This document shows positions 1 through 6,197 of a stretch of 6,197 nt of DNA, one piece after another (the stretch's first letter is position 1; every line of letters begins with the position of its first letter). The translations under genes were made by a program, and so were the position numbers. The stretch comes from Candidatus Arcticimaribacter sp. Lineage in GTDB: Bacteria > Bacteroidota > Bacteroidia > Flavobacteriales > Flavobacteriaceae. The stretch is taken from the NCBI GenBank assembly GCA_011526335.1, contig WTJB01000163.1, positions 1 to 6,197 on the forward strand, written 5' to 3'. The notes below the pieces were generated by a model. It made no database searches. It had not been told where the DNA came from and saw only the letters and a list, made by a program, of their open reading frames with translations.

Positions 1-230
1 ATCCAACTGCGTTAAAAATGGAAGTTCACGGTCTACGTAAAGAAGGAGAGGTTCCTGCTCTTTTTCATACCATAGACATCACCATTCACTTAGAGGGAGA
101 GGATATTACACCAGAAAAAGCAAACCGTGCAGCTAAATTGTCGTATGAAAAATATTGTTCTGTTTCAAAAATGATAGACAGTGTTGCGGACATTCAATTT
201 AAAATAATTCTAAACGGAACCCCGGTATGA
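1..230 (+). CDS. OsmC/Ohr-family protein, C-terminal part (5' truncated by window edge)
   Basis: The frame is open to the left edge (first full codon at 3-5, reading PTALK before the first Met at 18) and ends at TGA 228-230, so the ATG at 18 is internal and not the start. About 75 residues are visible. The stretch EVHGLRKEGEVPALFHTI, then a beta-strand pair, then EKYCSVSKMI, fits the C-terminal half of the OsmC fold. Cys at codon 156-158 in the YCSVSK motif matches the second of the two redox cysteines of OsmC/Ohr proteins; the first would lie outside the window. Known members are cytoplasmic thiol-dependent peroxidases or related redox proteins. The general OsmC/YhfA-like type seems likelier than true Ohr, but this fragment cannot settle it. 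The stop overlaps the metZ start (ATGA, 227-230), so it is probably a member of the methionine operon. Confidence 0.87.
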   Translation, partial: PTALKMEVHGLRKEGEVPALFHTIDITIHLEGEDITPEKANRAAKLSYEKYCSVSKMIDSVADIQFKIILNGTPV

Positions 231-1399
231 GCCATAAACTAGAAACCAAAGCGATACGAACGCAAATGGAGCGTTCTTCGTTTTTAGAACATTCTACACC
301 TTTACATCTGACGTCTAGTTTTGTTTTTGAGGATGCGGAAGATATGCGTGCCTCTTTTGCAGAAGAAAAGGAAAGAAATATTTATTCTCGTTTCACAAAT
401 CCTAATACCTCAGAATTTATTACTAAAGTTGCGCAAATGGAAGCCGCTGAGGATGGAGTAGCATTTGCAACGGGAATGGCTGCCGTTTTTGGAACTTTTG
501 CGGCACTTTTAGATAGTGGAGACCACATTGTGTCTGCACGATCGGTATTTGGATCTACCCATACCTTATTTACCAAGTATTTACCTAAATGGAATATCAG
601 TACTTCTTACTTTAAGGTAGAAAACCCAGCGGAAATTGAAGACTTGATTCAACCCAACACAAAAATTTTATATGCAGAGACGCCTACCAATCCTGGTGTA
701 GATGTCTTGGATTTAGCGTATTTGGGAAAACTTGCAAAAAAACACAATCTCCTTTTGGTTATTGACAACTGTTTTGCCACTCCTTATCTACAGCAACCCA
801 TAAAATTTGGAGCGGATCTAGTGATACATTCGGCTACAAAACTAATGGATGGACAAGGGCGCGTTTTGGGTGGAGTTACCGTGGGAAAAAAAGAACTCAT
901 AAGAGAAATTTATCTTTTTGCCCGTAATACAGGTTCTTCACTATCTCCTTTCAATGCTTGGGTAATTTCAAAAAGTATAGAAACACTTCCCGTACGTGTT
1001 GATCGTCACTGCTCATCTGCACTTAAGATTGCAGAGGCTTTAGAAAAACATCCTCAAGTTGAGTGGGTAAAATATCCTTTCTTACCCTCGCATCCTCAAT
1101 ATGAGATTGCCAAAAAGCAGATGTCACAAGGAGGAAGTATCATTTCTTTTGGAATAAAAGGTGGATTAGAAGCTGGGCGAAATTTTATTAATGCAATTTC
1201 ATGGTTGTCCCTTTCTTCTAATTTAGGTGACTCTAGAACCATCATCACTCATCCTGCTTCCACCACGCATAGCAAGTTGTCAGAAGATGATCGATTAGCG
1301 GTTGGAATTACAGACGGAATGATTCGACTTTCCGTTGGTTTAGAGCATTTTGAAGACATTTTTGAAGACATCAATCAAGCACTTTTAAAGACTGTATGA
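227..1399 (+). CDS. metZ: O-succinylhomoserine sulfhydrylase-type PLP enzyme (MetZ)
   Basis: This 390-residue cytoplasmic enzyme belongs to the Cys/Met-metabolism PLP family (fold type I) and is full length for that family. It should convert O-acylhomoserine plus sulfide to homocysteine. Visible motifs: YSRFTNP (53-59, Tyr and Arg that bind the cofactor phosphate of the neighbouring subunit), ATGMAAV (81-87), ETPTNP (151-156), VIDN with Asp180 that pairs with the pyridine nitrogen, HSATK with Lys205 as the Schiff-base lysine, and RLSVGLEH (367-374) with the substrate-carboxylate Arg. The SVFGST stretch near 106-111 and SATKxxDGQGRVLGG are typical of MetZ rather than of cystathionine gamma-synthase, which usually has Tyr in place of Phe108. 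Acetyl versus succinyl ester preference cannot be read from the sequence. ATG 227 is chosen because family similarity begins about residue 5; it overlaps the osmC stop by four bases, which suggests coupled translation. Confidence 0.93.
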   Translation: MSHKLETKAIRTQMERSSFLEHSTPLHLTSSFVFEDAEDMRASFAEEKERNIYSRFTNPNTSEFITKVAQMEAAEDGVAFATGMAAVFGTFAALLDSGDHIVSARSVFGSTHTLFTKYLPKWNISTSYFKVENPAEIEDLIQPNTKILYAETPTNPGVDVLDLAYLGKLAKKHNLLLVIDNCFATPYLQQPIKFGADLVIHSATKLMDGQGRVLGGVTVGKKELIREIYLFARNTGSSLSPFNAWVISKSIETLPVRVDRHCSSALKIAEALEKHPQVEWVKYPFLPSHPQYEIAKKQMSQGGSIISFGIKGGLEAGRNFINAISWLSLSSNLGDSRTIITHPASTTHSKLSEDDRLAVGITDGMIRLSVGLEHFEDIFEDINQALLKTV

Positions 1400-2391
1400 C
1401 AAAAATTGAGAAAATTTTAAACGAACGTATTCTTGTTTTAGATGGCGCGATGGGAACGATGCTGCAGGCTTATTCTTTTACTGAGGACGATTTTCGTGGA
1501 ACTCAATTTAAAGATCATCCCTGTCCCGTTCAGGGAAATAATGACATGCTTTCCATCACGCAACCTGAAGCAATAAAAGCCGTACATCAAAAATATTTTG
1601 ATGCGGGGGCCGATATAGTCGAAACCAATACCTTTTCATCTACTTCTATCGGTATGGCCGATTATCAGATGGAAGATTGGGTGTATGAATTAAATTTTCA
1701 ATCGGCGAAAATAGCGCGGGAAGTGGCAGATGCTACTACGGCGAAAGATCCAAACAAACCCAGATTCGTTGCCGGATCTATAGGGCCAACCAACAGAACG
1801 GCCAGTATGTCTCCGGATGTCAATGATCCCGGGTATAGAGCAATTACTTTTGATCAATTGGTCGAAGCTTACGCAGCGCAAGTGAAAGCCTTGGTAGCAG
1901 GTGGAGTAGATGTGTTGTTGGTCGAAACTGTTTTTGACACCCTCAATGCCAAAGCCGCTCTTTTTGCCATAGACCAACTCAAGCAGGAAAACCAATGGGA
2001 TGTTCCTGTAATGGTCAGCGGTACCATTACCGATGCCAGTGGAAGAACCCTCTCTGGACAAACCGTCGAAGCATTTGTGGTATCTATTTCGCATATTCCG
2101 CTGTTGAGTATTGGTTTTAACTGTGCTTTGGGAGCAGATCAGCTGTTGCCGTATTTAAGAAGACTCTCCACAGCCACTGAAGGCTTGATATCCGCGCATC
2201 CCAATGCAGGTCTTCCTAATGCCTTCGGAGCTTATGACCAGACCCCGGAAGAAATGAGAGATCTTATAGAAAAGTATTTAGAAGAAAACTTAGTGAACAT
2301 CATTGGCGGCTGTTGCGGTTCAACTCCAGATCACATTGCTTTGATTGCTGCAGCTGCGGAGAAATATACGCCTAGAAAAATTTCGAAGTAA
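1396..2391 (+). CDS. metH: Methionine synthase part 1: homocysteine S-methyltransferase (zinc) domain
   Basis: This 331-residue protein corresponds to the N-terminal homocysteine-binding module of cobalamin-dependent methionine synthase, which in E. coli is the first part of a single 1227-residue chain. It binds and activates homocysteine through zinc and accepts the methyl group from methylcobalamin. Motifs: [10 protein letters not shown] (15-24), ETNTFSST (76-83), [17 protein letters not shown] (130-146), [12 protein letters not shown] (177-188), and the zinc cysteines Cys243 (GFNCALG) and Cys306-Cys307 ([11 protein letters not shown]), matching E. coli Cys247, Cys310 and Cys311. The chain stops in PRKISK, where the fused enzyme continues through a linker into the pterin domain. 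ATG 1396 overlaps the metZ stop (ATGA); the N-terminus aligns with that of E. coli MetH from the first residues, so the start is secure. On its own it lacks a cobalamin domain and presumably acts with the product of the next gene. Confidence 0.96.
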   Translation: MTKIEKILNERILVLDGAMGTMLQAYSFTEDDFRGTQFKDHPCPVQGNNDMLSITQPEAIKAVHQKYFDAGADIVETNTFSSTSIGMADYQMEDWVYELNFQSAKIAREVADATTAKDPNKPRFVAGSIGPTNRTASMSPDVNDPGYRAITFDQLVEAYAAQVKALVAGGVDVLLVETVFDTLNAKAALFAIDQLKQENQWDVPVMVSGTITDASGRTLSGQTVEAFVVSISHIPLLSIGFNCALGADQLLPYLRRLSTATEGLISAHPNAGLPNAFGAYDQTPEEMRDLIEKYLEENLVNIIGGCCGSTPDHIALIAAAAEKYTPRKISK

Positions 2392-2392
2392 T

Positions 2393-5074
2393 ATGGAAAA
2401 GACTTTTATCCCACTTCGTTTATCTGGTTTAGAACCCTTGGTTATCACACCTGAAACAAATTTTGTCAACGTCGGAGAACGAACCAATGTAACCGGATCA
2501 AGAAAATTTCTTCGTTTAATTGAGCAAGGCGATTATACCACGGCCATAGAGGTTGCACGAGAACAAGTAGAAGGCGGTGCACAGATTCTTGATGTCAACA
2601 TGGATGAGGGAATGATAGATGGTGTAAAGGCGATGACTACCTTTCTTAATCTCATCGCTGCAGAACCAGACATTTCTCGTATACCTATTATGATCGATAG
2701 CTCTAAATGGGAAATCATTGAGGCTGGATTAAAAGTGGTGCAAGGCAAATGTGTCGTAAACTCGATTAGCTTAAAAGAAGGGGAAGAAAATTTTATCGCT
2801 CAGGCGAAAACCATTAGAAGGTACGGTGCAGCTGTGATTATCATGGCTTTTGATGAAAATGGACAAGCCGATACCTTAGAAAGAAGAATAGAGATTTGCA
2901 AACGCTCTTATGAAGTCCTTACCCAGAAGGTTCAGTTTCCTCCTGAAGATATCATTTTTGATCCTAATGTTTTTCCGGTCGCCACGGGGATGGAAGAACA
3001 CCGTACCAATGCGGTTGATTTTTTTAAAACAACTCAATGGATTAAAGAGAATTTACCGCACGCGCACATAAGTGGTGGAGTTAGTAATGTCTCATTTTCT
3101 TTCCGAGGAAATAATCCGGTAAGAGAGGCGATGCATTCTGCGTTTTTATATCACGGCATTCAGCACGGAATGACAATGGGAATTGTAAATCCGAGTATGC
3201 TAGAAGTGTATGATGAAATTCCCCAAGAGCTTCTAACCTTTGTTGAGGATGTTCTTTTGGATCGTAGAGATGACGCTACAGAACGATTGTTGGACTATGC
3301 AGAAAGTATAGTACAAGACACAAAAAACAAAAAAGTAGCTGTAAAACAATGGCGAAACGAAGATCTGCAATCTAGAATCACGCATGCTTTGGTAAAAGGA
3401 ATAGATGAGTTTATCGAAGAAGATGTAGAGGCTGCTCGACAAAAAGTAAGTGCTCCTATTGAAGTCATCGAAGGGCACTTGATGAATGGAATGAATGTGG
3501 TTGGCGATCTTTTTGGAGCAGGTAAAATGTTTCTTCCTCAGGTGGTAAAATCCGCTCGGGTGATGAAGAAAGCCGTTGCCTATTTGCTTCCCTATATAGA
3601 AGCGGAAAAAGACGGGAAACAAGAGGCTGCAGGAAAAATTCTTATGGCCACGGTAAAAGGAGATGTTCACGATATAGGAAAAAATATCGTTGGGGTGGTC
3701 TTGGCGTGCAACAACTATGAAATTGTCGATCTTGGCGTGATGGTTCCCCCCGAAAAAATAATCCAGACTGCCATTGAACAGCAAGTAGATGTTATCGGTT
3801 TATCGGGTCTGATCACCCCCTCTCTTGATGAAATGATTTACATCGCCCAAGAACTAAAGAGACAAAACCTAAACATACCTCTACTTATAGGAGGGGCAAC
3901 AACGTCAAAAGCCCATACGGCGGTAAAAATAGCTCCTGAGTTAGATACCCCAGTGGTGCATGTAAACGATGCCTCTAGGGCTGTAACGGTTGTAGGGAAT
4001 TTATTGCACCAAGAACTATCCGCTGCTTATGTGCAATCCATACAGGAAGATTACACGCAATTTCGCGAAAAGTTTTTGGACCGTACCAGTACCAAGGAAC
4101 ATATACCGCTTGAAGAAGCGAGAAGTAAGAAGTTTCAGATAGATTGGGAAAATTTTGCTCCCACAGTCCCCAAAAAATTAGGAGTGCAAATCATTGAAAA
4201 TCAAGACTTGGATGCGCTTGTGCCCTATATAGATTGGAGTCCTTTTTTCCGCTCTTGGGATTTACATGGACACTATCCCGCTATCTTAAACGATCCAATA
4301 GTAGGAGAGCAGGCCACAGAACTTTTTGCCGACGCACAAGTTATTTTATCTGAAATATTGGATAAAAAATTGTTAACGGCCAAAGCTGTTTTTGGTCTTT
4401 TTCCAGCGAATAGCGTTGAGGAAGATGACATCGAAATTTATACGCCAGACGAAAAGGGTACCCCTATTGCAAAATTCATCACCTTGCGCCAGCAACTTAA
4501 AAAGCGAGAAGGAAAAACCAATGTGGCTTTAGCGGATTTTATCGCCCCAAAATCTACGAATACCAACGACCATATGGGCTGTTTTTGTGTGACTACAGGA
4601 TTTGGCACCAAGGAATTGGCAGAACAATACGAAGCTGAAAACGATGACTACAATGCCATCATGGTAAAAGCATTGGCCGACCGTCTTGCCGAAGCTTTCG
4701 CGGAGTACCTCCATTTAGAAGTTCGTAAAAAGCATTGGGGTTATGCCATTGAAGAAGATTTGGACAATGATGCCTTAATAAAAGAAAAGTACAAAGGTAT
4801 ACGTCCGGCACCCGGCTATCCTGCCTGTCCAGACCACTTGGAAAAGGAAACCATTTGGAAAGTCTTACAAGTAGAAGAGAATATCGGGGTCAAGCTAACG
4901 GAGAGTTTAGCCATGTGGCCCGCAGCTTCGGTTTCAGGATATTATTTTGCCCACCCAGAAGCACATTATTTTGGGGTAGGTAAAATCACAAAAGATCAAG
5001 TAGAGAGTTATAGTAAAAGAAAAAATATTTCCATCGAAGAGGCCGAAAAATGGCTGAGACCTAACTTAAAATAA
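2393..5074 (+). CDS. metH: Methionine synthase part 2: pterin-, cobalamin- and AdoMet-binding domains
   Basis: With the ATG at 2393 this encodes 893 residues carrying the remaining modules of cobalamin-dependent methionine synthase. The pterin-binding barrel has [13 protein letters not shown] (24-36), DVNMDEGM (67-74), MIDSSKW (100-106), FDPN (189-192) and [13 protein letters not shown] (227-239). The helical cobalamin cap has [13 protein letters not shown] (371-383). The B12 domain has DVHDIGK (424-430) with His426 as lower axial ligand, GLSGLITPS (469-477) and GGATTSKAH (500-508). The reactivation domain has DWSPFF (614-619), the AdoMet motif [12 protein letters not shown] (804-815) and [14 protein letters not shown] (842-855). 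All key residues are present, so it should bind methyl-THF, B12 and AdoMet. An in-frame TTG at 2345 would add 16 residues lying inside the preceding gene with no family similarity; I reject it. The ATG begins one base after the part 1 stop. Combined length of both parts is 1224, close to E. coli MetH. Reactivation needs a flavodoxin-type electron donor that is not encoded here. Confidence 0.96.
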   Translation: MEKTFIPLRLSGLEPLVITPETNFVNVGERTNVTGSRKFLRLIEQGDYTTAIEVAREQVEGGAQILDVNMDEGMIDGVKAMTTFLNLIAAEPDISRIPIMIDSSKWEIIEAGLKVVQGKCVVNSISLKEGEENFIAQAKTIRRYGAAVIIMAFDENGQADTLERRIEICKRSYEVLTQKVQFPPEDIIFDPNVFPVATGMEEHRTNAVDFFKTTQWIKENLPHAHISGGVSNVSFSFRGNNPVREAMHSAFLYHGIQHGMTMGIVNPSMLEVYDEIPQELLTFVEDVLLDRRDDATERLLDYAESIVQDTKNKKVAVKQWRNEDLQSRITHALVKGIDEFIEEDVEAARQKVSAPIEVIEGHLMNGMNVVGDLFGAGKMFLPQVVKSARVMKKAVAYLLPYIEAEKDGKQEAAGKILMATVKGDVHDIGKNIVGVVLACNNYEIVDLGVMVPPEKIIQTAIEQQVDVIGLSGLITPSLDEMIYIAQELKRQNLNIPLLIGGATTSKAHTAVKIAPELDTPVVHVNDASRAVTVVGNLLHQELSAAYVQSIQEDYTQFREKFLDRTSTKEHIPLEEARSKKFQIDWENFAPTVPKKLGVQIIENQDLDALVPYIDWSPFFRSWDLHGHYPAILNDPIVGEQATELFADAQVILSEILDKKLLTAKAVFGLFPANSVEEDDIEIYTPDEKGTPIAKFITLRQQLKKREGKTNVALADFIAPKSTNTNDHMGCFCVTTGFGTKELAEQYEAENDDYNAIMVKALADRLAEAFAEYLHLEVRKKHWGYAIEEDLDNDALIKEKYKGIRPAPGYPACPDHLEKETIWKVLQVEENIGVKLTESLAMWPAASVSGYYFAHPEAHYFGVGKITKDQVESYSKRKNISIEEAEKWLRPNLK

Positions 5075-5080
5075 AAAATT

Positions 5081-6037
5081 TTGAAAGTAACAGAACACAT
5101 TGCCAAAGCCAAAAATAAGACGCAGTTTACCTTTGAGATACTCCCGCCATTAAAGGGTCAAAATATAGAATCTATATATTCGGCCATAGATCCGTTGATG
5201 GAGTTTAATCCTCCTTTTATAGACGTTACTTACCATAGAGAAGAGTATGTTTATAAAGAGTTGGAAAATGGGCTACTAGAAAAACATGTTATTCGAAAGC
5301 GTCCAGGAACCGTAGGAATTTGTGCTGCACTTCAAAATAAATACAATGTAGATGCTATTCCCCATATTTTATGCGGTGGATTTACCAAAGAAGATACTGA
5401 GAACTTTTTAATCGATTTAGATTTCTTGGGTATAGACAATGTTGTCGCTCTACGTGGAGATGCGGTGAAGTCAGAGGTGTATTTTAAACCTCAAAAAGAC
5501 GGACATACCTACGCCAATGAGCTTGTAGAACAAATTACCGATCTAAATCAAGGAAAATATCTGGACGAAGAAATTCAAAACACCTCTAAAACAGACTTTT
5601 GTATTGGAGTTTCGGGCTACCCTGAAAAGCATATGGAAGCCCCTAGTTTAGAAAGTGATTTACATTTCTTAAAGAAAAAGATTGAAGCAGGAGCCGATTA
5701 TATCGTAACCCAAATGTTTTTTGATAACAAAAAGTTTTTTGAATTTCAAGCCAAATGCAAAGAAGCGGGTATCAATGTTCCCATTATACCCGGATTAAAA
5801 CCTTTGGCCACAAAAAAACAATTGAATGCACTTCCGCATCGTTTTCACGTAGATTTACCAGACGATCTCATCAAGGCAGTATTGGATTGTAAAGACAATA
5901 CTCAGGTACGTCAAGTAGGGATAGAGTGGTGTATTGCGCAAAGTAAGGAGTTAAAAGAAGCTGGGGTGCCATTCTTACACTATTATTCGATGGGAAAATC
6001 AGATAACATTAAAGCCATCGCTGAAGCTATTTTTTAA
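5081..6037 (+). CDS. metF: 5,10-methylenetetrahydrofolate reductase (MetF), TTG start
   Basis: This 318-residue FAD-dependent TIM-barrel enzyme reduces 5,10-methylene-THF to 5-methyl-THF, the methyl donor for the MetH proteins encoded just upstream. Motifs: FTFEILPP (16-23) with Glu19 matching catalytic Glu28 of E. coli MetF, VTYHREE (49-55), PHILCGG (94-100), ALRGD (123-127) with Asp127 matching flavin-interacting Asp120, YPEKH (180-184), VTQMFFD (209-215) and PGLKPL (237-242). It is somewhat longer than E. coli MetF (296 residues), mainly because of extra residues around 153-170. The only plausible start is TTG 5081: the first in-frame ATG codes for Met40, beyond the catalytic Glu, and only AAA ATT separates the TTG from the metH stop. 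A neighbouring ATT start cannot be excluded but would be rarer. The gene is six bases from metH part 2 and in the same reading frame. No Shine-Dalgarno sequence is visible, only an A/T-rich stretch. Confidence 0.95.
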   Translation: MKVTEHIAKAKNKTQFTFEILPPLKGQNIESIYSAIDPLMEFNPPFIDVTYHREEYVYKELENGLLEKHVIRKRPGTVGICAALQNKYNVDAIPHILCGGFTKEDTENFLIDLDFLGIDNVVALRGDAVKSEVYFKPQKDGHTYANELVEQITDLNQGKYLDEEIQNTSKTDFCIGVSGYPEKHMEAPSLESDLHFLKKKIEAGADYIVTQMFFDNKKFFEFQAKCKEAGINVPIIPGLKPLATKKQLNALPHRFHVDLPDDLIKAVLDCKDNTQVRQVGIEWCIAQSKELKEAGVPFLHYYSMGKSDNIKAIAEAIF

Positions 6038-6043
6038 CTTCAG
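6021..6043. terminator. Inverted repeat spanning both convergent stop codons; weak candidate bidirectional terminator
   Basis: CTGAAG (6021-6026) and CTTCAG (6038-6043) are perfect inverted copies around CTATTTTTTAA. TA/TA can add two further pairs past one mismatch, leaving a five-T loop. The metF stop (TAA 6035-6037) and the stop of the - strand gene (6029-6027) both lie in the spacer. The position suits termination of both converging transcripts. However, the stem is short and no T-run follows it on the + strand (TCAAACC comes next), so it is not a classical intrinsic terminator. Confidence 0.25.
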
Positions 6044-6197
6044 TCAAACCTTGGAACAATTGTTCTAGCTTGATGTTTTTTTGCTGAAGCATCAATATTT
6101 TTAGCGCGTTGACATGGGCAAAATCAAATATTTTGGGCCGTAGATCTTGGCTTCTATTGCAGTGAATCTCGTATTTAAAATCAAAGGTGTTGACGAC
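6027..6197 (-). CDS. C-terminus of a probable ABC transporter ATP-binding protein (5' part outside window)
   Basis: On the - strand the frame is open from the right edge to TAG at 6029-6027, giving 56 residues that begin VVNTFDFKYEIHC and end LEQLFQGLTEVKK. The body of the gene lies beyond the window. The end pattern, a strand-rich segment, then IFDFAHVNALKILMLQ, then an LEQLFQGLT helix, resembles the C-terminal tail of ABC-2-type transporter ATPases (the family of GldA and related exporters), where a LEEVFxxLT-like helix closes the chain. No Walker or signature motif falls in this part, so the family call is tentative, though the coding call is supported by open frame and normal composition. 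It runs convergently to metF and its last codons overlap the metF 3' end by 11 bases. It is unlikely to be part of the methionine operon. Confidence 0.6.
   Translation of the reverse strand, partial: VVNTFDFKYEIHCNRSQDLRPKIFDFAHVNALKILMLQQKNIKLEQLFQGLTEVKK

Noticed and set aside
18..230. A complete small 70-residue gene starting at ATG 18
   Set aside because: The frame stays open upstream to the window edge and the similarity to OsmC continues before this Met, so it is the tail of a longer gene.
1690..2094. 134-codon open frame on the - strand inside metH part 1
   Set aside because: It is a shadow of the conserved homocysteine methyltransferase domain, with no recognisable motif and no support from context.
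2345..2392. Upstream TTG extension of metH part 2 (16 extra residues)
   Set aside because: It lies wholly inside the preceding gene in another frame, encodes a basic stretch unlike any MetH, and an ATG at 2393 begins exactly where family similarity resumes.
3233..3784. 183-codon open frame on the - strand inside metH part 2
   Set aside because: It is antisense to the highly conserved cap and B12-binding domains, is rich in Phe, Tyr and Ser as expected for the complement of this coding DNA, and resembles no family I know.
6070..6095. TTGATG / CATCAA inverted repeat with T-run in its loop
   Set aside because: It has a six-base stem with a 14-base loop and lies inside the - strand coding sequence, where AT-rich codons give such matches by chance; no T-run follows the stem.

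Overview
This window is a compact methionine-biosynthesis operon from a member of the Bacteroidota, most likely a flavobacterium. That assignment rests on AT-rich coding DNA, A-rich rather than Shine-Dalgarno-like sequence before the starts, and the gene set and protein style: a MetZ-type sulfhydrylase, methionine synthase encoded as two genes, and a MetF with a FEILPP motif and a short insertion. No nucleotide or protein search was run, so the taxonomic call is an inference.

Layout: the left edge holds the 3' end of an OsmC/Ohr-family gene (to 230). It overlaps metZ (227-1399) by four bases. metZ overlaps the homocysteine-methyltransferase half of methionine synthase (metH part 1, 1396-2391) by four bases. 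One base separates this from the gene for the remaining methionine synthase domains (metH part 2, 2393-5074). After six more bases comes metF (TTG start, 5081-6037). All five genes are on the + strand with no room for an internal promoter or terminator between them, so they are almost certainly cotranscribed and translationally coupled. The promoter, and any leader such as a SAM riboswitch, lies upstream of the window. At the right edge a convergent - strand gene ends inside the 3' end of metF. Its visible 56 codons look like the C-terminus of an ABC transporter ATPase.

How the genes work together: MetZ makes homocysteine from an O-acylhomoserine and sulfide. MetF reduces 5,10-methylene-tetrahydrofolate to 5-methyl-tetrahydrofolate. 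The two MetH polypeptides then move the methyl group through cobalamin to homocysteine, giving methionine. The OsmC-family protein is probably a thiol-dependent redox protein, and its job in this pathway is not clear.

I saw no undescribed system, RNA gene, mobile element or CRISPR array. The points worth a second look are the clean splitting of MetH at an interdomain linker, the OsmC gene at the head of a methionine operon, the TTG-started metF that lies in the same reading frame as metH part 2, and the convergent overlapping stop codons inside a small inverted repeat.
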